From Narthecium ossifragum (taxonomy: Eukaryota; Streptophyta; Magnoliopsida; Dioscoreales; Nartheciaceae), in NCBI GenBank assembly GCA_963920575.1, contig OY986964.1, forward strand, positions 15,055,460 to 15,119,459: 64,000 nucleotides of DNA, read 5' to 3'. The first letter of the stretch is position 1, and every line of letters starts with the position of its first letter. Position numbers and translations under genes: made by a program. Shown piece after piece: positions 45,800-57,477 of this stretch. The notes under the pieces are model-generated. The model had not been told where the DNA came from. It ran no database searches and was given only the letters and a program-made list of their open reading frames with translations.

Positions 45800-46700
45800 C
45801 GATAAAACGGGATCATTAAAATACAGTAAATTTTAATCAGATATTAAATTTATAATTCTTATTTAATGACTACACTATTTGGTAGAATAGGGGTGAAGTC
45901 CGGAGTCGTTTCAGAAGAAAAATTATTGAAAACTAAAATCAATTCTCAAAATCCTAAATCTAAACAAAAAGAATCAATGATGGAATTTAATTATCTAAAC
46001 TGATTAAGAAAAGAAATAAAAAGTTGATCGATTTGAATCAACAAAGTAGTTACTTAAGTATTACTCAATATGTCATAGTTTCGCTATTAGTCTTTTTTAG
46101 TTATCATCTTACTCCCTACTCTCAACATTATGAATCATATGGATACAAGCTTACATGAATCCCTAAAAGAAAGTTAATATTTCCAACGGCATAACCTATT
46201 TTTGGTTAGCATAAATTGTCTTCAGTCGTACGATTACCTTAAGTTATACTACTCCTAATGATTTTGGTACAACCTATTTTCGGCTAGCATAGCCTGTCTA
46301 AAAACAAACCAAAAACTTCATGAAAACCATATCATAAATCTATACAAACAATTACAGAAAGCTTGCACGACCGAAAGTACTTGGAGGGAGCTCTGCTACT
46401 TCAAATCTCTAATCAATAAAACCGTATTTACGAGATCATGCATCGGAAAATTCACAAGAATCAAACTAAACTAAACTAAACTAAACTAGGGTTTCATGAG
46501 ATCCCTAAGTATAAGAAGTTTGCCACTCATCTTATGAATGGAGGCCATCGGATTGGGGAAGAAAGTCATCGCCGTCCAGACTCTCGTCGTCTCCTCTTTC
46601 CTTCTAAAAAAATAGTCATAAAGATGATAAAAAATAGGTACGATCAATTGCACTCTCGTCGTCTGACGTGTTCTCTTATTATGAGGGCTCAAATAAATAT
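45800..46700 (-). mobile_element. degenerate Athila LTR fragment
   Basis: It aligns in the same orientation with 16800-17560: 'ttaaatttata', 'gtgaagtccggagtcg', and 'gggtttcatgagatccctaagt' near 46490. It is more diverged than the other two Athila LTRs and its ends are not clear. Confidence 0.55.
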
Positions 46701-47445
46701 GAATTTACATGCAAATATTGATTTAATATGATGGATAAATTCATATATATATAAACTAACACGAAAACTCTCTATGCCAGAGACAAGAGGTGTGATTAAA
46801 CAAATACCAGAGAAGCCAGTGAGTCTAGGATGTGGTCTCACGGTTGGCCCTATTGCTCATTAATTGTTGGTTCCCTTCTTAGGTTCAGCCCAGCGGCAAT
46901 CTAGAGTTACTAGCGGAAATCATATGGCCTGTTTGGGTTCCATCAAGGTGTTTTTGCATCACCTGATGTCTGCATAAGAAAAAACAACCAACTTGATTGT
47001 AGCATTTATGAGTAACTAAATATATAATTGTATTTATTGTAATATCAGACGGTACAATACCGTCAATTATATCCTGACAAAACACACTCATAGTGATGTA
47101 GCATGGATTGGTATTTATTGAACAATTTAAGAACACACAGAGTAAGCTGATAGGCTCCTCATGATTTCACGCATCTTTAATTCAGGCTCGAATCATCTGC
47201 ACCTCACAAGCTTGACAGGCAACTCATGAATCATTCCTTTTCAATTCAGGCTCGAATCAAAATACACGTATCATATTTCCTAATCAGAAAAATCATTACT
47301 ATCTCTGGGTATCTGCATTCGTTGATGGGGACAACGGAATCTGATAGCAACAAACCCACCCCATCATCCACGAGTCTTGCACAGGACATGCTAGCCGTGA
47401 TCCAGTACAAGTATAAAACCATGTACATCACCATTATTATATCTA
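46701..47445. other. no gene recognised
   Basis: AT-rich sequence. 'aattcaggctcgaatca' occurs twice (about 47180 and 47242). A segment beginning ggcctgtttgggttcc near 46926 resembles common MITE ends, but no partner end was found. Confidence 0.4.
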
Positions 47446-50400
47446 GGGCAAATAACACTTTACTACCCTCTAATTTTGGAAATATTCAGTTTGGACCCTA
47501 TATTTTAAAACTGCTCAAAATGAACCCTATATTATCAAAACCATTCGATTTACTACCAAAAACCCAACGACGCTAATTCTCTAAACGGTAAACTGACACA
47601 CTGTTGACCTTGTTTTCACCCTGTTCAGCTCTGGGGCTGATTTACTACCCCGTTAGCTAACCTCGAGAGAACGCCCGCTCGGAGTCCCACCACCACTTCG
47701 TCGGCTGACTGTCATCGTCGACGATGCTAGCACATTTCCCAGGTTAGTTCCCCCCTATCTCCCCTATCTATTGTCCTCCATCGTCGACGACGCCATCACA
47801 TCGCCCGGATTTCACTGTCTTCGTGGTCCCAGTGAATTTTTGATGCGTCAATTTTAATTCTACTTTGTTGGAGTTTTGTGGTCCCAGTGATATTAACACA
47901 TTCTTAGTGTTGTTTAATTCTACTTTTCATGCTACTTTCCATGTAATTTTGTATGGGTCTATTGTTCAGTGTCATGCTTTCTTTGTTTTATCACTAACTA
48001 TAGCATGTTGTGGTCTCGGTGCTAAGATTCACATGTGCTTTATGTTGTTTAGATTTGCTTACTTGTTAGTTGTTTATTGTGTTTCACAACATTGTGGTAC
48101 TTGGAAGTTTTCCTTGTTTCATCACTGCCTACAACATGTAAAGCCAACAATGCCAATTGTTTTCTTTATTTGGTTAGTCTTCTTAATTGTTGGATGTGTG
48201 CTTTACATTATTTCATAACATTTAAAGAAAACAGTGTTTCTTTGTTTTCATTGTTTCATTTCCTCCATGCAGGATGGATGAACTTTTCACAATTAACATA
48301 CATCATGGGAGATGTTTCCAGCACACTCCTGCAAATGGACTATTCTATTTGGGGGGTCAGGTGCAATATGTGGACAATTGTGATCCTGAGAGCTTAGGGA
48401 TATTAGAGTTTGAAGATATTCTTAAATAGCTATCTTATCATGGTGCTAGGAAATTATGGTACTTAAAGCCAGGGGATGATCTTATGTGGGAAAATGTAAG
48501 AGAACTAATGACTGATGCAGATGTGATTACTATGGCACCACTAGGAGTAAAGGCAGGTTCTGTAAATGTATATGTTGAGCACATCATAATTGAGGCAGAA
48601 GAAATCACAATTCCTATGCTTACTGGTCCTGAGGATGAAGTTGATGTGGTGGAAAGGGAGCCAGAGGTGGAAAGGGTGCTTGTGATGGAAAGAGAACAAG
48701 AAATGGTAGAAGAGGAGGCTAATGACATTTCAGGTGAGGATGAGGTGGAAAATGAAGGGCTTGGAAAAGCCAAAGCTGTTGCTTCTGATGAATTCCTATG
48801 AGCTAGAGGAAAGTGATGATGAGGATGATGATTTCCTATATGAGGCAATCACATAGGGTAGCTTTCAGTCTACTGGTGAGGGTGGAATTGGGGAATCAGT
48901 TGGTAAGGAGATGGATGGGGCTGAGACAGCTTATGATTCAAACTGCTTGCCATTAGATGAGCTGCATAGTCTCCCTGGTGATTCAGATGATGAACCGGTT
49001 GTCAAGTATCCAGAGTACAATCAAAGAAGAGCTGAAGACAATGAAAGCCCTTTTGTCATTGACATGACTTTTGCCACACGTGAAGAGTTGAAGGATGCCA
49101 TCAAAGAGTATGCCATGAAGGGTGGGCATAATTTGACATTCAGGAAGATTGAAAAGGATAGAATCAGTTGAATGTGAAGGGGGGGAGGGAGAGGAAGAAG
49201 AAGAATGTCATTGGAGGTTACATGCAAGTGTGCTGCAGAGGACCAAGACATTTCAAGTGAAGACCTTGACTGATAATCATATATGTTATAGGGAACACAA
49301 AAATAAATTTGCCTACTCTGGTTGTCTGGCAAAAAAGTATAGAAATGAGTTTAGATTCAACCCAGATATGTAAACTAGCAGCTTCATGGATAGGGTAAAG
49401 ACAGATTATAATTTAGAAATCTCCAAAAGCCAGGCATTTAAAAGCAGGGAGAAGGCTGTAGGGTTCTTGGAGGGAAGTTGGGCTGAACAATATGGTCAGG
49501 TGAGAGTATACTGCCAAGAGATACTGAGAAGTAACCTTGGCAGCACTGCCAAGGTCAAGATAAATATGGGACCAGATGGAAAACTTTATTTTGAGAGGTT
49601 GTATATGTGCTTGCATTCATGCAAGGTGGGGTTGAGGGCTAGTTGTAGGCTAGTTGTAGGCCTGGATAGATGCCATTTGAAGGGCCCATATGGTGGCCAG
49701 TTGTTGGCAGTTGTTGGTGTATATGTAAATGACCAGATATTCCCCTTTGCATTCGCTGCAGTAGAGATTGAGAACAAGGATGCCTGGGTATGGTTTTTGG
49801 ATCATCTTGCTACTGACATAGGGTTTGTCACATGATCATTATGGACTGTGATTACAGACCAGCAAAAGGTATGCCAACTTATCATTGAATGAATTTGATT
49901 TGTGTCAACTAATGCCAATTGATTAACTATCAATAGATGCTTGATTAACTGCCAACTAATTGCACACTTTGAATGACCAACAGGGATTGATTCCAATAAT
50001 TGAGGCTATCATGCCAGGATTTGAACACATATTTTATGTTAGGCATCTCTACCAAAACATCAGCAAAGTGCACAAGGACAAGAATCTGAAAAAACTGATG
50101 TGGATAGCTGCAAAAGCAACAATGAAGCCTCATTTTGAACTTGCCATGCAACTGATCAAGAAAGAGAGTGAGGATGCATTCATTTACCTAAGCAAATTGG
50201 AGCCCAGGTATTGGTGTAGACATGCATTCAAGTGATTCTCATCTTGTGGCATGAATACAAACAATAATGCAGAGTCTTTCAATTCTATGATCAAGACTGG
50301 TAGAGAGAAGCCCATCATCAGCATGTTTGAGGACATCAGGATTAAGCTTATGACAAAAATGAGGGATAGGAGGCAGGCAATTCAAGTAATGAAAGGTCAT

Positions 50401-51769
50401 GTTGGGCCATTTATACATAGGAAACTGGAAGAATTGAAGAGGGATGCTGGAAAATGGTAGTGCCACTGGTTTGGAGGATCTGAGTTTGAGGTTGAGAGTT
50501 TCAATAAGAGATTTATAGTCAATCTGGATGCTAAGACTTGCACAGTTGCACATGCAATTTTTAGGGTCTAACTGGGCTTCATAATAGGAAGATTGTTGAA
50601 GATTATGTGGCTCATTGGTATAAGAAGGACAAGTATTCTCAATGTTACTTAGCCTGGATTAGACCATTGAATGGTCCTATTCTGTGAGAAAAGGCACTTT
50701 GAGATCTCATACTACCACCTCCTTATAGGAGGCAACCTAGAAGGCCTAAAAAATTGAGGAAAAGGCAACATAATGAGGCAGAAAGCAGTTCAAAGCTCAA
50801 GAGAAGGGGCACAACAATAAGGTGTAAGAATTGTTGGGGTTGGGGTCACAACAAAAGAAGCTGCAAGAGACCCCCATGTCCTAAGCCTGTGGAGGAAGTC
50901 AATATCACTTCTACTAATGCTCCACCTAATGTTTCACCATCTTCTACTGCTTCATCATCATCTACCCCAACAACTGATCATGACAGAGGCAGGGGTGGTG
51001 CAATAAACACCCAGTCAACAACTACTGCTTCATCATCTGCTACCCCAATAACTGGTCATGGCAGAGGCAGGGGTAGAAACCCCCAGCCAGCAATTGCTGG
51101 TGGTGGGAGGGGAAGGGGAAGGGGTAGAGGTGGGTTGGATAGGGCTTGGATCCCTCCATCTAGTTTAGGAGTTGTTGGCTTTAGGAGAAGTCGAATGGCT
51201 TCATGGATTCCCCCAAGACCAACAGCTGCAAGTTCTCCACCAGACAATGTAAGACTCATTAACCTTTCAGTTATCATTGGAAACTTAATCATTTCAAGTA
51301 AATGAGGTTTGCATTTAGCTAATGAGTTCAGTTTTGTTATGTTGTGTAGTCCAACTCTGGGACACAGCCAAGCCAGTTGTTTGGCTCCCAATCAAGTCAA
51401 CAACTAAGCAATCAGACTAGTAGAGAAGAAGGGAGGAACATATGATGTCATTTGCTTGTATACAATATTGGTTGTGTGTATGAATGGAAAAGGGTACAAT
51501 GATGTTGATGTAAAACAATTTGACAGTTATGTTTGTGGGTTTTCTCGATGTAACAAAATTTCAGTTTTGTTATTTTGTGCAGTTACAATTTCTGTGTGGC
51601 TGAACAGTTTGATTTTGTAGGATGTAATTAGCTTTTATGGATGCAAGTGGTATGTATGGATGTCATTAGCTTCTATTTGATGCCGTCCACGAAGTCCTTA
51701 GTGTTGCCCTTACTGCACAGTGACAGAGGTGATCTTCCCTCCTTGACGTGGTGACTGAACCTCCACTGA
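47446..51769 (+). mobile_element. MuDR-type MULE, right end not found
   Basis: The left end GGGCAAATAACACTTTACTA is typical of MuDR-like terminal inverted repeats. The transposase remnant follows from 48273. No inverse copy of the left end is visible before the LTR that begins at 51770, so the right end seems lost or removed. Confidence 0.65.
48273..51425 (+). pseudogene. MuDR-type MULE transposase, broken
   Basis: Domains in order: an N-terminal region (INIHHGRCF, VQYVDNCDPESLG, VNVYVEH; 48273-48620); an acidic linker; the MuDR DNA-binding domain (MTFATREELKDAIKEYAMKGGHNLTF, about 49061-49150); CHWRLHAS...FQVKTL; and the MULE core (VGLDRCHLKGPYGGQLLAVVG, about 49660-49720). After an intron-like gap (about 49869-49983, gtatgc...aacag) comes the rest of the core (GFEHIFYVRHLYQN, NNNAESFNSMIKTGREKPI). 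A CCHC zinc knuckle (CKNCWGWGHNKRSC) and an RG-rich tail close the protein. The SWIM finger expected before the knuckle is not recognisable. Stops and frameshifts occur near 48427, 48799, 49169, 49371, 49833, 50233, 50458 and 50570. Confidence 0.85.
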
Positions 51770-52634
51770 TGTCATACCCCGACCCAGAAAACCCGTCCGG
51801 GCGGGGACGTGAGGAACCTAAACCTATTCAATCATCTCTGGCGCATTTATATAATGATTTTCACAGCTAATTTTAATAATTCTATAAGAGGGGCAACATA
51901 GTAATTTCTAATAAACTACTATCTAAAACAGTTTCAGATTAACATCAGAGTAAACAGGATTACATAATTATACAAACCTCATATTTATACAATTTAGTCC
52001 TCGAATACAGATTCATAAACATCTAATCCTCGAAGAGGGAAATTATACATTTAATGCATCTGACAAAAGTAATCTATAACAAAAGGAACTGTTGAAGCCG
52101 CCAACACCTCAGGATCCTCGAGCGCCTCTTGAAGTCACTGCACCACCAAAAGCCTGTCCAACTGGTACTACGAAAGAAGAGCTGACGCCTGCACGTGCAA
52201 ACGTAACCCGTGTAGGAGTGAGCAACAAAGCATAGTAGGGTTCTACTCTACGACACATAGAAGGAAAGGGAACTACAAAGTCCCGGGGTTCCAATCTCAT
52301 CTATAGGGGAAACTCATGTCACGTCCACCGCTTACCCTAGGGTACGTGTTCTATGACCTCCACTATCCACATCTGTCCCTCTCTCTACAACCAAACACTG
52401 AAACAAAAGGGTGTAGGACACAGGGTGGCACGTAACTTCCCCTAACACAGATACTTAGACTGGATCCCTGGGTGACCTCTACACCTCAATCAGAAATGAT
52501 TATAGCCAGTTAGACTCCAACCTCAACAATACAATATTTCGATCCAATACAATCACGCCCTAGACCTCGTTACCCATCTTCGGTCCTAGAGCTAGATCCA
52601 AGCTACCCGAGAGCCTCGAATCGGCGACTGACCA
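51770..52634 (-). mobile_element. inverted LTR fragment, U5 side only
   Basis: It begins TGTCATACCCCGACCCAGAA and follows the U5-side landmarks in reverse ('gtaggagtgagc' near 52213, 'tagggttctactctacg' near 52236). It is most similar to 18160-18830. It is cut at 52634, where a plus-strand LTR begins. Confidence 0.75.
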
Positions 52635-52915
52635 TGTGACGACCCGTTCCTCTAACCTGGCTCGACCGCATAGGTTGATGGTCGTTTCCTGTTGCTTTGG
52701 TTCCGCGTCGAGTACGATCGGATGATCATATGACGGTTTTTGACCCTGGGGCAATTTGGTAAAATTGCTCCCTAGTGGTCGGTTTTGCACCCGCTTTACA
52801 CACTATCTTGCATTGATATATGTGATATATTATGAACTTAGGGGTGCTTCCGATCGGAAGATCGGAGCTCGATCGGGAGACATGAAATCAGACGGTCGAG
52901 ATCGATTCTGATCTC

Positions 52916-52923
52916 TATAAATA
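52916..52923 (+). promoter_or_regulatory. TATA box of a Tekay-like LTR
   Basis: TATAAATA lies directly upstream of the CT-rich leader, at the same relative place as ctatttaa in sister copies. Confidence 0.6.
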
Positions 52924-53611
52924 GCCCTTTCTTTTCTCTCTCTCTTCTCTTTCTTTCTCTTCTCTCCTTTCTCTCTCCCCTTGGCTGCCGAATTGAGCTT
53001 GGGCTACGGCTTTTTGGTGCGGATCCGCGTAGATCGGAGGTGAGGAATTCGTAGATCGTCTGCTTGTTGCTACATGTAGGTGTTTCTACCCGATTCTGGT
53101 GAATTGGTAACCCTAGGATCGCTTTTACTTGATTTATGGTTGTTGTGTTTGTTGGAATGCTTTTCTTTTCTGTATTCTGGTTCCTTGCTATACTTAGTAA
53201 CTTTCTATAGAATTGCTTATGTATTCTTTCTTTCGGATTCCGTATTTTTGTCGGTTTTTCGACGGGGTCGAACTCAGATATGATATTTCCCGATATGAGT
53301 TTGGTTTTTTATGCATGAATGAATTTCCCACCATCAATCCCACCTTCCTGAAAATTTTGAATGGATTCCATCGCCATTTGATAGATCAAATCCAATAAAT
53401 TCAGTTTTTCATCGGTTTCGTCGGCTTTCAGGCAATTTGATTTAATCCCGGGGATTTTATCATCCAAAGTTGAATTTCTTGGTGTCATTAGATTTCCCAC
53501 ATCCAATTGCACACCTTATCCAAGTTTGGTTTAATTTCGATACGTTTTGATAGATCGAATCCAAGAAATTGGATTCCAATCACTATTCATATATGTGGTC
53601 GGCGCACGAAG

Positions 53612-53972
53612 GATCGATCTTCATGGAATAAAGATCGATCTTCTAGTTGCCACGTCGGTTGCCGACTTTGAAGGATCGATCTTGCCACAAGGGAAGATCG
53701 ATGTCTTCCTTGACAGAGGGAGCACTTAAGGATGATTGATCTTCGTGGTATGAAGATCGATCTCTTCTTTCTCAGACAGAACCTTGGTTTGGGAAGGATC
53801 AATCTTCATGGCATGAAGATTGATCTCTTCTTTCCCAGGAAAAGGACACCCATAAGGAAGATCGATCTTCCCTTGGGTGAAGATCGATCTCTTCCTTAAG
53901 GCAGAGAACACTCATATAGAAGATCGATCTTCTTGGGTAAGGAGATCGATCTTCTTGGGTAATGATATCGAT
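53612..53972. repeat. array of paired GATCGATC palindromes with a covarying hairpin
   Basis: Several pairs are spaced about 21-22 bp. The pair at 53797-53825 reads GATCAATC and GATTGATC. With its inner arms it forms a perfect 14-bp inverted repeat around a single-base loop, although both 8-mers depart from GATCGATC. Confidence 0.9.
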
Positions 53973-54685
53973 CTCTTATATGTTGTTTGATACTATTGAT
54001 TCAGTTTTCAACAAATTTGATTTTCTTTCAACCCGATTTTCTCGTGTGGCTTTCCCGATGATAGGTAATGATTATTATAATATTTTAATCGGGATTTCGA
54101 CGGGTTTATCTCATATTAGACCGTGATTTGTGTTTCGGATCAGTTTACCGATTTCTACCAGTTTTCAAGCTGTTTCTTGATAAAGCATGTTATACCTATA
54201 TAGATATAGTTTGTGATTGATTTATCACTTTATGGGTAACCAGGAGGGTGATGACTTCCGTGAATGTTTAGTATAAATGGGGCGAAGGTGTGCCCTGCAT
54301 GCTTAGAATGTCTTTACTGCTTTAAATATAGCCCAACTGATTGTCGTCGTGCGCTGGGGGCAGTAGTGTAAAATTAATGAATGTATTGTTTGGGGTTCGC
54401 CGAGGTTGCATCCCCATTGTAGCAATTTTGGTTGATAGCTGTGGACGCCGTTGTAATGCCGAAATTGGGTATGTTACTTGGTGTTGCTTGTAGACCTGTT
54501 ACCCATGGCTAACTGTGGAGCCTTAGCCTGTCTTTACTTTGGTGGTTGAAAGATGTACATTTTGGCAGCTTTTTGTTTATAGTTACATTTAAGGATGATG
54601 TACTTAACGTTTAATATATGAAATCTTGTTCCCTATTTTCATTGAGTTTTATTCCGCAATGTAATTTATAGTTTTACCATTAAGC

Positions 54686-55133
54686 CCACGGTCGAACCAA
54701 TTTTATCAGATCTGAAATTCCTCTCTTTTCATTCTCAGAAGCAGAGATTACTTGGTGGCCTTTCTGATCATCAAATCTCTAAGTGAAAATGACTGAAAAG
54801 CCCTCACTTATTGGCCCACGATCCGTGGCGGTCGACCCTCAGAAGTTGGCGGTCGACTGTGGCACAGGATAGGTGTAAAAATGAAAGCCCACGGTCGATC
54901 CAAGGAGTTGGCGGTCGACCATCCAGTGCGAATGTACGCACGATCGACCGTCAGGAAGTATGGATCGACATCATAAAACTTTGCATACACGTGTAACTAA
55001 ATATTATGAGCTAAAAACAACTCTTAAAGCATGAAAATTACTTAATTTATCAAAATTTAGCACTCAAGTAGGATATTGTATAAAAAGCAAATAAAGAGGT
55101 GACCATACTTTTTCTTTTTAGCTACTTTATTTT
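54686..55133 (-). mobile_element. 3' LTR part of a SIRE-like copia element
   Basis: It follows the copia pol end on the minus strand and is truncated at 54685. At 54830-54970 it holds pairs of GGTCGACC-like 8-mers: 54830/54851, 54893/54913 and 54942/54963, spaced 20-21 bp. The LTR boundary with the internal region is not sharp. Confidence 0.6.
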
Positions 55134-56386
55134 GGACATCCATTTGACATCCCAAGCTCCCTTAGCAGATATAGAAATCTGTCTTCACTCAAGGGTTTGA
55201 TTAGAATATCCGCAATTTGATGCTCGGTGCTAACAAATTCAAGTGCATTATCTCCTTTATGTGTGTGATCACGAAGAAAATGATGTCAAATTTCTATGTG
55301 CTTTGTTCTAGAATGTAGGATGGGATTCTTAGATAAGCTTAGGGCGCTAGTGTTGTCACATCTAATAGGTATTTTGCCTACATATATGTTGTAATCTACC
55401 AATTGCATTTTCATCCAAAGTAATAGTACACAACAACTACCTGCCGCAATGTATTCCACTTCGGTGGTGGATAAAACAACTGAATTTTCCTTCTTGGAGA
55501 ACCAAGAAACAAGTGCATGACCAAGAAAGTGACATGTACCACTTGTGCTTTTTCTATCAAGCCTACATCCGCCAAAATCCGCATCGGAGTAGCCAAATAG
55601 ATCAAAAAATGATCTTCTAGGATAACACAAACCATAATTTTGGGTTCCTATTAGATATCTAAAGATCCTCTTGACCGTAACCAAATGAGATTCCGTAGGA
55701 CAAGATTGATATCTAGCACAAAGGCAAACACTAAACATGATGTCCGGTCTACTAACGGTCAAATAAAGTAAAGAACCAATCATCCCTTTATAAAGTGTTT
55801 GTTCAACGGGTTTCCCATATTCATCCTTATCTAATTTGAGTGTTGTACACATGGGGGTTCTATAAATTTTGGATTCGACAAAATCATATTTATTGAGTAG
55901 GTCTCTAGTGTATTTGGCTTGATTTACAAAGATCCCGCCTCGAGTTTGCATGATTTGTAAACCAAGAAAATAATTTAGTTCACCCATCAAACTCATCTCA
56001 AACTCACTTTGCATACATGTGGCAAATTCTTCACAAAGTTTATCATTTGTAAAACCAAAAATAATATTATCAACATAAATTTGAACCAAGAGCAAATCTT
56101 TTCCTTTTGATTTGGTTAATAATGTAGTATCAATTTTACTTCTACAAAAATCATTATCCATCAAGAATTTGCTAAGCCTTTCATACCAAGCTCTACGAGC
56201 TTGTTTTAATCCATACAAAGCTTTAGTGAGCTTGAATACATGATCTCTCAATTTGTAGTCCTCAAATCTGGGGGGTTGTTCAACATAGACTTCTTCCTTT
56301 AGGAAACCATTCAAGAAGGCACTCTTAACATCCATTTGATATAATTTGAAATCTTTATAAGATGCAAAAGCTAGAAGTAGTCTTAT
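55134..56386 (-). pseudogene. SIRE-like copia pol: RT core and RNase H, defective
   Basis: The frame opens at QMDVKSAFLNGFLKEEVYVEQPP (RT; first catalytic aspartate present). YVDNIIFGFTN follows in place of YVDDIIFGSTN, so the second aspartate of the pair is asparagine. Next come the RT thumb (YFLGLQIMQTRGGIFV) and RNase H (YSDADFGG, STTEVEYIAAGSCC, CDNTSALSLSKNP). A TGA at 55283-55285 precedes the conserved HHFLRDH...IADILIKPL ending. LCEEFATCMQSEFEMSLMGELNYFLGLQI is characteristic of the SIRE/Maximus branch. The N-terminal part continues at 58827-58858 and 63601 onward, interrupted by LTR insertions. Confidence 0.9.
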
Positions 56387-56598
56387 TGTGAGGACCCGTC
56401 CCTCTACTCCTGTGGCTCGTCGTGGACCGCAAGAGCAATTTGGTAAATTGCGCCTTGTCGGTTTGTTTCACACTTGCGTGTGCACACACTGACCATGTTT
56501 GTGGTATTGTTGGGCTAGAATGGTTAGTGGGACCCGGGATCGAAAGATCCGGGCTTGGGTTTAAGTCTTAACCCAAGCCCAGCTTCCTGCGAGAGACG

Positions 56599-56776
56599 GA
56601 TCGATCCTTCCTTGCTAGAAGGATCGATCGGTCTTTGATAGGAACGTGGATCGTTGAGTTGGATTGATCGGTCTCTTGGGATGGATCAATCGGACTCGGA
56701 GAGGGATCGATCGATCTCTTGGTTGGATCGATCGTTCCCTTGGCTGGATCGATCGGTCTCCTTGGACGGATCGATC
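56599..56776. repeat. palindrome array in the LTR U3, just upstream of the TATA box
   Basis: GATCGATC and variants (GATTGATC, GATCAATC). The first pair (56599/56622) has arms GATCGATCCTTC and GAAGGATCGATC. The array ends about 22 bp before the TATA box. Confidence 0.9.
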
Positions 56777-57147
56777 CTGCTAAGTCGGTTCGTTTGCCTA
56801 TAAAACAAACAGAACCTTTTTCCTCAGATCACTTTGGAAAACCGGATTCTTGGGCTGAGAATTCTATGGATTTCGAGGAGTTCGTGGACGATCCAAGGCA
56901 TAGCAGCTGGGATTGAAGCTGCTCTTGCTCCGGTAGGGATTCCTACCTACTGTCTTCGGGTTTTCTGGAAGTTTTTCCGGCTGTCGATGTTCTTATGCTT
57001 AGAACTCATTGTATACATGTTAGATTGTAGTATTTTTGCCGGTTTTGGATTCGTGATCGTTCGTACTACTAGATCCCAGGTTTTGGTGGGATTTGGTGGA
57101 GTTTTCCGACGGTATTTCTCGCCGTCGGCTTATCGGAGAACCCAACC

Positions 57148-57477
57148 GATCGATCCGTCTGTGAGACGGATCGATCCCTCTTTGTTGGGCACGCTGAACC
57201 CGAGCAGGATCGATCGGCCCCTGGTGTGGGCGATCGATCCCGGTACCTTGGGTAGCGTGGGATCCCCTCGTCGAGAGTGGGATCTATCCGTCCCGAACCG
57301 GATCGATCGGCCTGGGTGTGGGCGATCGATCCAGGTGCCTTGGTTAGCATGGGACGTTCCCTATCGCGAGTCGAATCGATCGTCCTGGGAGGACGGATCG
57401 ATCGGACTCGACGCGATAGGGAGAGTTTGCTCCCTGCCATTAGAGGGATCGATCCTTCCCTTGGGAAGGGATCGATC
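57148..57477. repeat. palindrome array downstream of the LTR promoter
   Basis: The pair 57148/57169 forms a perfect 13-bp stem (GATCGATCCGTCT / AGACGGATCGATC) with a 3-base loop. Further pairs lie at 57208/57232, 57301/57324, 57375/57396 and 57447/57470, with spacings of 21-24 bp. Confidence 0.9.

Larger units (their letters stand above)
52635..54685 (+). mobile_element. Tekay-like LTR, 3' end missing
   Basis: It starts TGTGACGACCCGTTCC and has a clear TATA box, TATAAATA, at 52916-52923, a CT-rich leader and the palindrome array (53612-53972). It follows 23339-26150 closely, then skips several hundred bases near 54535 and stops near 54685 against copia LTR sequence, without the GTGTGACA end. 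Confidence 0.75.

Noticed and set aside
53612..53972. GATC-rich arrays as bacterial contamination or Dam-related sites
   Set aside because: They are embedded in LTRs with plant promoters and target duplications, and sit in the same place in many copies.
57148..57176. The hairpins as microRNA precursors
   Set aside because: Stems of 12-15 bp with tiny loops are too short for plant Dicer precursors. Small RNAs from whole arrays remain possible but unsupported here.
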